A DNA stretch of 64,000 bases from Rhizobium sp. Root1203 (GCF_001424945.1 NZ_LMCW01000001.1:466025-530024), one strand, 5' to 3'; positions 1-9,398 are shown, numbered from the stretch's first letter. Numbers and translations are program-made. Notes: generated by a model from the letters alone, not told the origin.

Positions 1-320
1 CGAAGCCGGAAGAATTGAGCACCCCGGAACAGTATTTTCCGATGGTCTCGATGCTCTTCAAGCAGCAGGAAACCTGGGCTGCAGCCGAGGATGGCCGCGC
101 AGCACTGCTTCAGATGTCCAAACTTGCTGGATTTACTGAGGATAGCTTCACGAAGTGCTTGACGAACCAGAAGCTGCTGGATGAAGTGAACGCGACGCGG
201 GAACGGGGCTCCAAGGAGTTCGGCGTCAACGCCACGCCGACTTTCCTCATCAATGGAAAGCGCTATTCTGGAGACATGTCGGTTGACACCCTGTCGGCCC
301 TTATCGACAGCCTGCTCTAG
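1..320 (+). CDS. DsbA-family thioredoxin (C-terminal part, runs in from the left edge)
   Basis: The 5' end lies outside the window; the frame is open from base 3 to the stop at 318-320. The visible ~100 residues are the second half of a DsbA/thioredoxin-fold oxidoreductase: a helical insert followed by the cis-proline loop (VNATPTFLINGK) and the last strand and helix (YSGDMSVDTLSALIDSL). The CxxC active site would lie upstream and cannot be seen. Such proteins oxidise or isomerise periplasmic disulfides. In rhizobia a gene of this kind commonly precedes smc, as here. A strong terminator separates the two, so they are probably not one transcript. Confidence 0.85.
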   Translation, partial: KPEELSTPEQYFPMVSMLFKQQETWAAAEDGRAALLQMSKLAGFTEDSFTKCLTNQKLLDEVNATRERGSKEFGVNATPTFLINGKRYSGDMSVDTLSALIDSLL

Positions 321-340
321 TTTGAACCGTTCCGGAATGA

Positions 341-373
341 CGGGCGGCGGCGGAAGCCGCGCGCCCGTTTTTT
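341..373 (+). terminator. Rho-independent terminator after the thioredoxin gene
   Basis: A GC-rich hairpin (outer arms cgggcg/cgcccg, inner arms cggc/gccg) is followed directly by a run of six T. It lies 20 bases after the thioredoxin stop and just upstream of smc. It overlaps the TTG codon at 372 that could extend smc, which argues for the ATG at 399 as the true smc start. Confidence 0.75.
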
Positions 374-398
374 GTTTCCGGCCGCATGGGGCGGCCGC

Positions 399-3300
399 AT
401 GAAGTTCAACAAGCTTCGCGTCGTCGGCTTCAAATCCTTCGTTGAGCCTACCGAATTCATCATCGAGCGCGGATTGACCGGCGTCGTCGGACCGAACGGC
501 TGCGGCAAGTCGAACCTTGTCGAAGCGTTGCGCTGGGTGATGGGGGAGAACTCCTACAAGAACATGCGTGCCTCGGGCATGGACGACGTGATCTTCTCGG
601 GGTCCGGAAACCGCCCGGCGCGCAACACCGCCGAAGTCGCGCTCTACCTCGATAACTCCGAGCGCACCGCACCCGCCGCCTTCAACGACAGCGACGAGAT
701 CCAGGTGACCCGGCGCATCGAGCGCGAACAGGGGTCGATCTATCGCATCAACGGCAAGGAAAGCCGCGCCAAGGACGTCCAGCTGCTCTTTGCGGATGCC
801 TCGACAGGCGCCCGCTCGCCGTCGATGGTGGGGCAGGGACGCATCGGCGAGCTGATCTCGGCAAAGCCGCAGGCGCGTCGCCAGCTGCTCGAAGAGGCGG
901 CCGGCATTTCCGGCCTGCATTCGCGGCGCCACGAGGCCGAGTTGCGGCTGCGCGCCGCCGAAGGCAATCTCGAGCGTCTCGACGATGTCACCTCGCAGCT
1001 CGAAAGCCAGATCGAGAGCCTGAAGCGTCAGGCCCGGCAGGCGAGCCGCTTCAAGTCCCTTTCGGCCGATATCCGCGCCCGCGAGGCCATGCTGCTTCAC
1101 ATTCGATGGGTGCAGGCCAAGGAGGCGGAAGCCGAGGCGGATAGCGCCCTCAATCAGGCGACGGTCGTCGTTGCCGAGAAGGCGCAGGCGCAGATGGAAG
1201 CGGCGAAGGCCCAGGGCATCGCCAGCCTCAAGCTGCCGGAACTGCGCGAGGGCGAGGCACGCGCCGCCGCGGCCCTGCAGCGGCTGCAGATCGCCAAGAC
1301 GCAGCTGGAGGAGGATGCCAACCGCATCCTGAGACGCCGCGACGAGCTCACGCGCCGCCTGGCGCAGCTGGCGGAAGATATCGGCCGCGAGGAACGGCTG
1401 GTCGCCGACAATGCCGCAATCCTTTCACGCCTCGATGCCGAGGAGGCCGATATTGCCGAAGTCCTGGCCGATTCCGGCCGCTATGCGGAGGAAACCCGGG
1501 AGGCCTTCGAGGAGGCGGCTGCGAAGCTTGCCGACAGCGAGCGCATTTTCACCGCTGTGACGGCCGAGCGAGCGGAAGCGTCCGCCGGCCGCAATCAGCT
1601 CGAACGCGCCATTCGCGATCTCTCCGACCGCAGAATGCGGCTCGAGCGCCAGATGGACGAGGCGAACCGCGAGCTTTCGGCGATCGGCGAGAAAATAGCC
1701 ACCCTGCCTGATCCGGATGAGAAGCGGGCCGTGGTCGAAGCGGGCGAGATTGCCGTGGCGGAGGCGGAAGCTGCGATCCAGGCCGTCGAACAGGCGCTCG
1801 CGGCGGCCCGGCAGGCCGAGGCGATGTCCCGCGCGCCGGTGGATCAGGCTCGTTCCAAGCTCAACGCGCTCGAAACCGAGGCCCGCACCATCTCCCGCAT
1901 GCTCGCCGCCGGCGCTGCCGCGGGCGAGTTCTCTCCGGTCGCGGACGAACTGCGCGTCGATCGAGGCTTCGAAACCGCCCTTGGTGCTGCCTTGGGAGAC
2001 GATCTGGAATCCCCGCTCGACCCGAATGCTCCGGCACATTGGTCCGTGAACGGCGACGGAGCGGCGGATCCCGCCCTGCCGGCCGGTGCCACGCCGCTCC
2101 TGGAGCATGTGCGAGCCCCCGCAGCCCTGACGCGGCGGCTGAAGCAGATCGGTCTGGTGTCGGATGCCGATGCGCCGACGCTTGTGCAGCACTTGAAGCC
2201 TGGCCAGAGGCTGGTGACCAGAAATGGCGCGGTCTACCGCTGGGACGGTCACGTCACCGGTGCGGATGCGCCGAGTGCGGCGGCACTCCGGCTGGCCCAG
2301 AAGAACCGCCTTTCGGAACTCGAAAGCGAAGCGGCGCTCGCCCGCGATGTTCTTGTCGAGGCCGAAGAACAGCTCGCCGTGGCCGCCGAGGCGATCGGCG
2401 TCGAGGAGCGTCGCCTTGCCGATGCGCGCGATGCTGTCAGGCTTTCGGGGCGGCATCTGGCCGATGCCCGCGATGCGCTCACCGCTGCCGAGCGGGCCTC
2501 CGGCGATCTGATCCGCCGCCGCGACGTCATTGCCGAGGCGGTCAGCCAGCTGCAGTCCCAGCTGGAGGACGTTGCCGTTCAGGAAGAGAATGCCCGCATC
2601 GAGCTCGACGACGCGCCTGACCTGACGGCGATCGACGAGCGGCTGCGGCTGCAGCAGGCGAATGTCGCGACCGATCGCGGTGCGCTCGCAGAGGCCCGGG
2701 CGCGCCACGAAAGCCTGAACCGCGAGAACGATGCCCGCCAGCGTCGCCTTGTCGCCATCGGGCAGGAGCGGGGCACGTGGCGCCAGCGTGCGGCCGGCGC
2801 CGAAGATCACATCGCCACCCTGCGCGCCCGCGAGGAAGAGGCGCGCGACGAGGCCGTCGAGCTGGAGATGGCCCCTGATGAATTCGACGACAAGCGCCGG
2901 GGGCTCCTGAACGAGCTGCAGAAGGCGGACGAAGCCCGTCGCCATGCGGCCGATGTGCTTGCAGAGGCCGAGCTTCTTCAACGCGACGCCGACCACAAGG
3001 CGGCGATCGCCCTGTCGGAACTTGCCGAAAGCCGCGAACGCCGGGGCCGCGCTGAAGAACGGCTGGTGTCCGCCCGCGAGAAGCGGCAGGAAGGCGAGGC
3101 ACGGATCCGCGAGGCGCTGAACGTGGCGCCGCACGAAGCCTTGCGCCTTGCCGGCCTGCAGCCCATGCAGGCGATGCCTGATCTGCGCGAGGTCGAGCGC
3201 GAGCTCGAACGGCTGAAAATGGAGCGCGAGCGCCTTGGCGCCGTCAACCTGCGCGCCGAAGAGGAGCAGAAGGAACTTAGCGAGAAGCTCGAGGCCCTGA

Positions 3301-3860
3301 TCAAGGAGCGAGACGACGTGATCGACGCCATCCGCAAGCTGCGCGGCGCCATCCAGAGCCTCAATCGCGAAGGCCGCGAGCGCCTCATCGCCGCCTTTGA
3401 CGTCGTCAACGGTCAGTTCCAGCGCCTCTTTACCCACCTTTTCGGCGGCGGCACGGCGGAGCTGCAGCTGATCGAATCCGACGATCCGCTGGAAGCGGGC
3501 CTCGAAATCCTGGCAAGGCCGCCCGGAAAGAAGCCGCAGACCATGACGCTGCTTTCGGGCGGCGAGCAGGCCCTGACGGCGATGGCGCTGATCTTCGCCG
3601 TATTCCTGACCAATCCGGCGCCGATCTGCGTGCTGGACGAAGTGGATGCGCCGCTCGACGACCACAATGTCGAGCGCTACTGCAACCTGATGGACGAAAT
3701 GGCCGCCTCGACGGAAACGCGCTTCGTCATCATCACGCACAATCCCATCACCATGGCCCGAATGAACAGGCTTTTCGGTGTCACGATGGCCGAGCAGGGC
3801 GTATCGCAGCTCGTATCCGTAGACCTGCAGACCGCCGAGCAGCTGCGTGAAATCGCCTGA
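399..3860 (+). CDS. smc: Chromosome segregation ATPase SMC
   Basis: This 1153-residue protein is the core subunit of the bacterial SMC-ScpAB condensin, which compacts and segregates the chromosome. The N-terminal ATPase half has Walker A GPNGCGKSN at residues 31-39. Long coiled-coil arms rich in Glu, Arg and Ala flank a hinge region at roughly residues 510-620. The C-terminal half has the signature LLSGGEQ near residue 1050 and Walker B ICVLDEVDAPLDD near 1076. Length fits the family. The frame is open from a TTG at 372, but that codon sits in the upstream terminator; MKFNKLRVVGFKSF at 399 is the family's typical start. Confidence 0.97.
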   Translation: MKFNKLRVVGFKSFVEPTEFIIERGLTGVVGPNGCGKSNLVEALRWVMGENSYKNMRASGMDDVIFSGSGNRPARNTAEVALYLDNSERTAPAAFNDSDEIQVTRRIEREQGSIYRINGKESRAKDVQLLFADASTGARSPSMVGQGRIGELISAKPQARRQLLEEAAGISGLHSRRHEAELRLRAAEGNLERLDDVTSQLESQIESLKRQARQASRFKSLSADIRAREAMLLHIRWVQAKEAEAEADSALNQATVVVAEKAQAQMEAAKAQGIASLKLPELREGEARAAAALQRLQIAKTQLEEDANRILRRRDELTRRLAQLAEDIGREERLVADNAAILSRLDAEEADIAEVLADSGRYAEETREAFEEAAAKLADSERIFTAVTAERAEASAGRNQLERAIRDLSDRRMRLERQMDEANRELSAIGEKIATLPDPDEKRAVVEAGEIAVAEAEAAIQAVEQALAAARQAEAMSRAPVDQARSKLNALETEARTISRMLAAGAAAGEFSPVADELRVDRGFETALGAALGDDLESPLDPNAPAHWSVNGDGAADPALPAGATPLLEHVRAPAALTRRLKQIGLVSDADAPTLVQHLKPGQRLVTRNGAVYRWDGHVTGADAPSAAALRLAQKNRLSELESEAALARDVLVEAEEQLAVAAEAIGVEERRLADARDAVRLSGRHLADARDALTAAERASGDLIRRRDVIAEAVSQLQSQLEDVAVQEENARIELDDAPDLTAIDERLRLQQANVATDRGALAEARARHESLNRENDARQRRLVAIGQERGTWRQRAAGAEDHIATLRAREEEARDEAVELEMAPDEFDDKRRGLLNELQKADEARRHAADVLAEAELLQRDADHKAAIALSELAESRERRGRAEERLVSAREKRQEGEARIREALNVAPHEALRLAGLQPMQAMPDLREVERELERLKMERERLGAVNLRAEEEQKELSEKLEALIKERDDVIDAIRKLRGAIQSLNREGRERLIAAFDVVNGQFQRLFTHLFGGGTAELQLIESDDPLEAGLEILARPPGKKPQTMTLLSGGEQALTAMALIFAVFLTNPAPICVLDEVDAPLDDHNVERYCNLMDEMAASTETRFVIITHNPITMARMNRLFGVTMAEQGVSQLVSVDLQTAEQLREIA

Positions 3861-3892
3861 CGGAATAAAACCCCAAAAAAAGTCGGCTCTCG

Positions 3893-3908
3893 CGGGCGGT
3901 TTCGCCCG
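3893..3908 (+). terminator. Hairpin downstream of smc
   Basis: Inverted repeat cgggcg-gttt-cgcccg lies 33 bases after the smc stop. No T-run follows, so this is a weak intrinsic terminator at best and could be only an RNA 3'-end stabiliser. The rest of 3861-4250 holds the two hairpins listed next and no credible gene. Confidence 0.4.
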
Positions 3909-4050
3909 ATAGGGTGATGTTTTCCTGCCGATCTTGTATTAGAAGATTGATAGGTGCGGCTGCGAGGCCGCTCTGTCGGTTTGCGTCGCGTTTGCCGTGC
4001 GCACGTGTCGAGGCTTGCTGCCTCCTTTTCGTGCCGGCATGCTGAACCCC

Positions 4051-4115
4051 CCGTCCGGTTTTCCTGGCCGGACGGAAATAAGGCTTTGCGGGACTTTGTT
4101 GCGGTCCCGCAAAGC
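4051..4115. promoter_or_regulatory. Two perfect tandem hairpins in the ppdK leader region
   Basis: The first inverted repeat is ccgtccgg (4051-4058) with ccggacgg (4068-4075). The second has 12-bp perfect arms, gctttgcgggac (4083-4094) with gtcccgcaaagc (4104-4115), and is followed by tttattct. They lie 136-200 bases upstream of the ppdK ATG, in a 390-base gap without a gene. The second could be a terminator for transcripts from smc, or an attenuator or protein-binding RNA stem in the ppdK 5' leader. Only the symmetry is seen; the role is inferred. Confidence 0.5.
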
Positions 4116-4250
4116 TTTATTCTCTTTCACACAATCAAAATCGTTCCGCCGGCGACGGATATTGTGCGTTGCAACATTTTGGCCGCATTTGTCGATTTTC
4201 TTTTCAAGTCCAACGGATTAAGTTGATCCCGATTTGGATTTGGGGGGAAT

Positions 4251-6920
4251 ATGACCAAGTGGGTCTATACATTCGGCAACGGGACGGCCGAAGGTCGCGC
4301 GCTTGACCGAGAGTTTTTGGGCGGCAAGGGTGCGAACCTCGCCGAAATGTGCAGCCTCGGTCTTCCCGTACCCCCCGGCCTGACGATCGTCGCGGACGCA
4401 TGTGCTGCCTACTACGACGGCGGACGCAGGATCGGCGAACAGCTGAAAGCACAGGTGCTTGCCGGTATCGGAGGCATCGAAGCCATCACCGGGCGCCGCT
4501 TCGGCGCGGGTCAAAGGCCGCTCCTGCTGTCTGTGCGTTCCGGTGCGCGCGTGTCGATGCCCGGCATGATGGATACCGTGCTCAATCTCGGCCTCAATGA
4601 CCAGACGGTGCAGGCGCTCGGCCACGATGCCGGCGATGCGCGTTTCGCCTGGGACAGCTACCGGCGTTTCATCCAGATGTATGCCGATGTCGTCATGGGC
4701 ATCGACAACGATGTCTTCGAGGAAATCCTCGAGGACGAGAAGGGTCGGCTCGGCTACGAATACGATACGGAATTGACGGCCAGCGAATGGCAGCACGTCG
4801 TGTCGCTGTACAAGACCGTGATCGAGGAAGAGCTGGGCGAGGAATTTCCCCAGGATCCGCAAGTCCAGCTCTGGGGCGCTGTGGGAGCCGTCTTCGCAAG
4901 CTGGATGAGCGCCCGGGCCATCACCTACCGGCATCTCCACAACATCCCCGAGGGCTGGGGCACGGCCGTCAATATTCAGGCCATGGTGTTCGGCAATCTC
5001 GGCAATGCATCTGCCACGGGCGTCGCGTTCACGCGCAACCCCTCGACGGGCGAGAGGTCGCTCTACGGAGAGTTCCTGGTCAATGCGCAGGGCGAGGACG
5101 TCGTCGCGGGCATACGCACGCCGCAGAGCATCACCGAGGAGGGACGCATCGGCTCCGGCTCCGACCGGCCTTCGATGGAAAAGCTGATGCCTGACGCCTT
5201 CAAGGAATTCTCGCTGATCTGCAACAGGCTCGAAGCGCACTACCGCGACATGCAGGACATCGAGTTCACCATCGAACGCGGGACGCTCTGGATGCTGCAG
5301 ACGCGCTCCGGCAAGCGCTCGACACGCGCGGCGATGAAGATCGCCGTCGACATGGTGGACGAGAAGCTGATCACCGAGGAGGAAGCGGTGCTGCGCATCG
5401 AGCCATCCTCGCTCGATCAGTTGCTGCATCCGACGATCGACCCGCGGGTCCCGCGCGAAGTGATCGGCACCGGCCTGCCGGCATCGCCGGGAGCGGCGAC
5501 CGGGGAGATCGTCTTCACGGCCGAGGAGGCTGTCGTAGCCGAGGAGGAGGGGCGCAAGGTCATCCTCCTGCGCGTCGAGACCAGCCCGGAGGATATTCAC
5601 GGCATGCATGCCGCCGAAGGCATTTTGACGACGCGTGGCGGCATGACGAGCCATGCTGCCGTCGTCGCCCGCGGCATGGGCATTCCCTGCGTGGTCGGTG
5701 CCGGCACCATGCGGATCGACCCGCGCAACGAGCGCCTGATCGGATTGGGGGTCACACTCAAAAAAGGCGACGTCATCACCATCGACGGATCGGCCGGCCA
5801 GGTTCTGAAGGGCGAGGTTCAGATGGTCCAGCCCGAGCTTTCCGGCGATTTCGGACGCATCATGCAATGGGCCGACCGCGTCCGCCGCATGACGGTGCGC
5901 ACCAATGCGGATACGCCGGCCGATGCCCGCGCGGCGCGCTCGTTCGGTGCCGAAGGCATTGGCCTCTGCCGTACCGAGCACATGTTCTTCGAAGGCGAGC
6001 GCATTCATGTCATGCGCGAAATGATCCTTGCCGAGGACGAGAAGGGTCGTCGAACCGCGCTCGACAAGCTGCTGCCGATCCAGCGGCTCGATTTCACCGG
6101 ACTTTTCAATGTGATGCACGGATTGCCGGTTACGATCCGCCTGCTGGATCCTCCGCTCCACGAATTCCTGCCGAAGAGCGACGAGGAAATCTCCGATGTT
6201 GCAGCGGCGATGGGCATGGAGGCGGCGGCACTGCGCCAGCGCGTCGACGCCCTCCATGAATTCAACCCGATGCTTGGCCATCGCGGTTGCCGTCTCGCCA
6301 TCTCCTATCCCGAGATCGTCGAGATGCAGGCACGCGCCATTTTCGAGGCGGCGGTGGCTGCGGCCCATGAGACCGGCGCTGCCGTGGTTCCGGAAATCAT
6401 GGTACCGCTGGTCGGTCTTCGATCGGAACTCGACTACGTCAAGGAACGAATCGATGCCGTTGCCAAGGATGTCATGGCGGAAGCCGGCATGCGGATCGAC
6501 TATCTGGTCGGGACCATGATCGAGCTGCCGCGCGCGGCACTGCGGGCCCACGTCATCGCGGAAGTCGCGGAATTCTTCTCCTTCGGCACCAACGACCTGA
6601 CGCAGACGACCTTCGGCATATCGCGTGACGATGCGTCAGCCTTCATCCCGACCTATCAGCGCAAGGGCATCATCGAGCACGATCCGTTCATATCGCTGGA
6701 TTTCGATGGCGTCGGAGAATTGATCCGCATCGCCACCGAGCGCGGTAGGCGGACTCGCAACGATATGAAACTCGGAATTTGCGGCGAACATGGCGGCGAT
6801 CCCGCGTCCATTCACTTCTGCGAGGAGATCGGCCTCGACTACGTGTCCTGTTCGCCGTTCCGCGTGCCGATTGCAAGGCTTGCGGCGGCTCAGGCCGTCA
6901 TCCGCGCTGCTCAGCGATAG
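4251..6920 (+). CDS. ppdK: Pyruvate, phosphate dikinase
   Basis: An 889-residue cytosolic enzyme that interconverts pyruvate, ATP and Pi with phosphoenolpyruvate, AMP and PPi. The N-terminal ATP-grasp domain begins FGNGTAEGR...LGGKGANLAEM. The central swivelling domain has the phospho-accepting histidine in GGMTSHAAV (about residue 468). The C-terminal PEP/pyruvate-binding barrel carries FGTNDLTQ and the catalytic cysteine of LGICGEHGG (about residue 844). Length is normal for the family. It starts at ATG after gggggaat. In rhizobia PpdK works in gluconeogenesis from C4 acids. It overlaps the convergent lipoprotein gene by 10 bases. Confidence 0.97.
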   Translation: MTKWVYTFGNGTAEGRALDREFLGGKGANLAEMCSLGLPVPPGLTIVADACAAYYDGGRRIGEQLKAQVLAGIGGIEAITGRRFGAGQRPLLLSVRSGARVSMPGMMDTVLNLGLNDQTVQALGHDAGDARFAWDSYRRFIQMYADVVMGIDNDVFEEILEDEKGRLGYEYDTELTASEWQHVVSLYKTVIEEELGEEFPQDPQVQLWGAVGAVFASWMSARAITYRHLHNIPEGWGTAVNIQAMVFGNLGNASATGVAFTRNPSTGERSLYGEFLVNAQGEDVVAGIRTPQSITEEGRIGSGSDRPSMEKLMPDAFKEFSLICNRLEAHYRDMQDIEFTIERGTLWMLQTRSGKRSTRAAMKIAVDMVDEKLITEEEAVLRIEPSSLDQLLHPTIDPRVPREVIGTGLPASPGAATGEIVFTAEEAVVAEEEGRKVILLRVETSPEDIHGMHAAEGILTTRGGMTSHAAVVARGMGIPCVVGAGTMRIDPRNERLIGLGVTLKKGDVITIDGSAGQVLKGEVQMVQPELSGDFGRIMQWADRVRRMTVRTNADTPADARAARSFGAEGIGLCRTEHMFFEGERIHVMREMILAEDEKGRRTALDKLLPIQRLDFTGLFNVMHGLPVTIRLLDPPLHEFLPKSDEEISDVAAAMGMEAAALRQRVDALHEFNPMLGHRGCRLAISYPEIVEMQARAIFEAAVAAAHETGAAVVPEIMVPLVGLRSELDYVKERIDAVAKDVMAEAGMRIDYLVGTMIELPRAALRAHVIAEVAEFFSFGTNDLTQTTFGISRDDASAFIPTYQRKGIIEHDPFISLDFDGVGELIRIATERGRRTRNDMKLGICGEHGGDPASIHFCEEIGLDYVSCSPFRVPIARLAAAQAVIRAAQR

Positions 6921-7204
6921 CGGCGGTAGTAAGGGCGACCGTAGTAGGGACCGCCGTAATAGGGTCCACCAAGACTGTAGGACATGTCCATCATGACCAT
7001 GTCGCTGTCGTAGCGCGCCCGTGCCTGTCGTTCGAGGTCGATGCGCTGCAGGCAGGTGGCGAATGCGTCCGTGCCGCGCTTGAAGCCATAGCTCATGCAT
7101 TGCGTGTTGTCGGCGGCACGGCGCTCTTCTGGAGACATGGTCTGACACGCGGACAGCCCGACGGCTGTTGCGGCGAGGACGAACGTTAGGGCGAGGGTGC
7201 GCAT
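6911..7204 (-). CDS. Small lipoprotein with a Tyr/Gly/Pro-rich tail
   Basis: A 97-residue predicted lipoprotein. MRTLALTFVLAATAVGLSAC is a signal peptide ending in lipobox LSAC, so the mature protein begins at Cys20. A short segment with two cysteines follows (QCMSYGF...FATCLQ), then a tail of repeated GGPYYG-type units. The family is common in rhizobia but I cannot name a function. The start at 7204 is preferred to the ATG at 7210 because gaaga lies seven bases upstream. Its last codons overlap the 3' end of ppdK on the other strand. Confidence 0.75.
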   Translation of the reverse strand: MRTLALTFVLAATAVGLSACQTMSPEERRAADNTQCMSYGFKRGTDAFATCLQRIDLERQARARYDSDMVMMDMSYSLGGPYYGGPYYGRPYYRRYR

Positions 7205-7295
7205 CGACATATCTTCAAGCAGCATATTCAAGTCATTGACCTTGTTCATCCCAGCAAAGGCCATTCGGACTCGTCCGTCAATCGGAAATACCGCC

Positions 7296-7493
7296 TCACG
7301 CCGCACCGGCCGGATCGCCGATCGGCAGAAGCGCCGGGTCGAGCGTCGGGTCCTCCGGGTTCTTGCTGTCGCCCGGATCCTGCGCCGGCGTCAGCGGCGG
7401 TTTCTCCTGCACCCGGTCGGGAATCCCCGGCGTCGGTGTCGGCCCCCGCGGCGTGTCGGCGCTCGGGATGGGCATGGGTTCTCTGTTCGGCAT
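7296..7493 (-). CDS. Small proline-rich protein of unknown function
   Basis: A 65-residue, Pro- and Asp-rich, probably disordered protein with no signal peptide or membrane segment. The ATG at 7493 follows aaggagg at ideal spacing, which is the main evidence that it is a gene. Composition (PIPSADTPRGPTPTPGIPD) and start recall short conserved hypothetical proteins of Rhizobiales. No function can be assigned. The frame stays open upstream to 7526 but without a better ribosome site. Confidence 0.6.
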   Translation of the reverse strand: MPNREPMPIPSADTPRGPTPTPGIPDRVQEKPPLTPAQDPGDSKNPEDPTLDPALLPIGDPAGAA

Positions 7494-7598
7494 GACGGCC
7501 TCCTTCATGAAGAAACGATACGTCATGGCTTTGGTTCCGGCTTTCGCCCGGCGCCATTCGCCTATAAGAAGGCTGCTTCTGAGTGATGGAAGGCAGGC

Positions 7599-7844
7599 AT
7601 GGCACTACGTGATCGATTTTCGAAGAAACTGACCTGCCCGCAATGCGGCAACAGCGGTTTTGCCGAAGCGTCGGAAATCGACGATCCGAAGCGCAAGCAT
7701 CCGGGTTTTACCGTCGATCATCTGCCGCGCGGTTTCTTTATCCAGCGTCCCTCGAACCACCAGGAGACGTGCATGATCAAATGCGAGTGCGGACGCAAGT
7801 TTGCCTTCCGAAGCGTGGCGGAAGCGGCCAGCGGCCGGGATTGA
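7599..7844 (+). CDS. Small zinc-ribbon-like protein
   Basis: An 81-residue soluble protein with two metal-binding knuckles, CPQC near residue 13 and C-x-C in CECGRK near residue 63. This fits a zinc ribbon with a charged insert between the knuckles. It could bind nucleic acid or a protein partner, but nothing more specific can be said. The start follows ggaaggcaggc. Its stop lies 4 bases from the convergent gene at 7848. Confidence 0.7.
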   Translation: MALRDRFSKKLTCPQCGNSGFAEASEIDDPKRKHPGFTVDHLPRGFFIQRPSNHQETCMIKCECGRKFAFRSVAEAASGRD

Positions 7845-7847
7845 GGA

Positions 7848-8234
7848 TCAGAACCTCTCGAGCACCTTGATGAAGGCGTCGGCAAATCGCACGAGATGCG
7901 TAGTCTCGGGAGCCGGCGTTTCCATGCGGATGTCGGTGCCGTTGTGGTCGAGAACCGCAAGAACGATCCGCATATCCGAGGCGGCCGACGGGACACGCAG
8001 CACGGCAATGCGCTTGCAGTCCTCCATCAGGCCTTCGGCCGGGAGGTCGAAGAGCAACTCGCCGCCGGCGCGCGCGGCCGCTTCTCGGACGGCATCGCAG
8101 AAATCGGCATCGCCGTCGTAGCTGTCGAGCGACAGCTCCAGTTCCAGAAGCTCTGCCGGCAGAAGCGGGTCCTTGCCGTCGGTTCCGCTAAACGCCGGCG
8201 CCTGGGTCTCCACTGCAAGCTCGGATGCAATCAT
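7848..8234 (-). CDS. Hypothetical acidic protein
   Basis: A 128-residue soluble protein rich in Glu, Asp, Leu and Ala (LLPAELLELELSLDSYDGDADF), with no signal peptide and no motif I recognise. The ATG at 8234 follows aggaga at good spacing, so this start is preferred to the further upstream 8315. The sequence is coherent and compact (RIVLAVLDHNGTDIR and VRFADAFIKVLERF look like a strand and a terminal helix). Function is unknown. Confidence 0.65.
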   Translation of the reverse strand: MIASELAVETQAPAFSGTDGKDPLLPAELLELELSLDSYDGDADFCDAVREAAARAGGELLFDLPAEGLMEDCKRIAVLRVPSAASDMRIVLAVLDHNGTDIRMETPAPETTHLVRFADAFIKVLERF

Positions 8235-8261
8235 TGCACTTCTCCTGTTCGCGCCTGTGCG

Positions 8262-8378
8262 ATGAACATGCTGCATTACGGTCGTTTTATGCAATATCAG
8301 AAATTGCTCACGCACGCCATCGCGGTCTTCCTTGGGGCCACAATTGCCTTCTTCGTGGCCGCCTTCGTCGTGGATTGA
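8262..8378 (+). CDS. Possible tiny single-pass membrane protein
   Basis: A 38-codon frame (or 29 codons from the ATG at 8289) ends in a clear hydrophobic segment, LLTHAIAVFLGATIAFFVAAFVV. Short membrane peptides of this kind are common and usually missed. There is no strong ribosome site and no homologue I recall, so it is listed as possible only. It lies between divergent genes at 8234 and 8493. Confidence 0.3.
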   Translation: MNMLHYGRFMQYQKLLTHAIAVFLGATIAFFVAAFVVD

Positions 8379-8492
8379 GCGCTCCGGTTCGAGACAACAG
8401 TTTCAATTTAGGCGAATCTTGCACTAAACAAGTCCTTGGGCGATTTGCGTGTTCATGCGGGACGCGCCGCTTGCGAGTAACCGGTAAGTTTG

Positions 8493-9398
8493 ATGGCAAT
8501 CCGTTTCGACCGCCCTGTTTCCAATGCCGCCCGCTTTTCGCGGCGCTTTGCAGCGTTTGCGCTGGTGCTTTGCCTTGCAGCTCTGGTCGGCCATCGTTTC
8601 GGCGGGCTTGCCACGCCCTATCTCGTGCTGATCCTCCTTGTCTCCGCAGGCTTCGCGGCGTTGGCCGCCTTCCTGGCGTTCGCCGGGTTTCGAAGCCTTT
8701 GGCTGACAGGTGCCGAGGGTGGACATGACGCCTTGAAGGGACTGGTTTTCGCCGCCTTGCCGCTGGCCATCGGAGCCCTTGCGGCAGAACGCTATTTCGC
8801 CATGCCGGCCATCTACGACGTCTCGACCGACGTCGTTTCCGCGCCGGAATGGTTGAAGCCGCCGAATGCCGATCAGATCTGGCTGAAGCGCGAGGCCGTG
8901 ACCGCGGACGATCGCGAGAAACAGCTGGAAACCTATCCGGAGCTGACCGGCCGTCGCTACGACGGTGCGATCGACCGCGTGCTCGACGCGGTGAAGAAGG
9001 TTGCCAAGCTGAATGGTATCAGGATCACCCGTGCCGAGGGCGACAGCGTGCCGTCGCGCGATCTGGAGGACAAGCCCGCCAGGGCCGGCGCGGAAGACGG
9101 CGCCGTCGCCGATGCTCCGGAGGCCGTCCCCGTTCCGATCCCGAGGCCCTACGAGGATGACGTGGCCCAGCTCATCCGCCGCGCCAATGGCGTGACACTG
9201 CAGGGCGAGACGCGGACGCTCGTTCTCGGCCTGCGCTTCGATGTCGTCATCCGGCTGCGCGAGGAGGCCGAAACCACCTTTGTCGACGTGCGCGTCGCCT
9301 CCCGCTACGGCCCCGCCGATCTCGGCTTCAGCGCCGATATCGCCGACGATTATCTGAAGGCGCTCGACTCCGAACTGCTCGGCATCGCCGGCAGCTAG
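8493..9398 (+). CDS. DUF1499 membrane protein
   Basis: A 301-residue inner-membrane protein. The first ~95 residues hold three hydrophobic segments. The C-terminal ~170 residues form a soluble domain matching DUF1499: LETYPELTGRRYDGAIDRVLDAV, then a Pro/Ala-rich linker, then RTLVLGLRFDVVIRLREE and VDVRVASRYGPADLG. Function of the family is unknown. The ATG at 8493 is used; a TTG overlaps it at 8490. The stop overlaps the convergent gene by 4 bases. Confidence 0.8.
   Translation: MAIRFDRPVSNAARFSRRFAAFALVLCLAALVGHRFGGLATPYLVLILLVSAGFAALAAFLAFAGFRSLWLTGAEGGHDALKGLVFAALPLAIGALAAERYFAMPAIYDVSTDVVSAPEWLKPPNADQIWLKREAVTADDREKQLETYPELTGRRYDGAIDRVLDAVKKVAKLNGIRITRAEGDSVPSRDLEDKPARAGAEDGAVADAPEAVPVPIPRPYEDDVAQLIRRANGVTLQGETRTLVLGLRFDVVIRLREEAETTFVDVRVASRYGPADLGFSADIADDYLKALDSELLGIAGS

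Noticed and set aside
1425-3740. 771-codon open frame on the minus strand inside smc
   Set aside because: Antisense shadow of a high-GC coding gene; no family resemblance and smc is certain on the plus strand.
4218-6551. 777-codon open frame on the minus strand inside ppdK
   Set aside because: Antisense shadow; sequence is His/Asp/Arg-rich without domains, and ppdK is certain.
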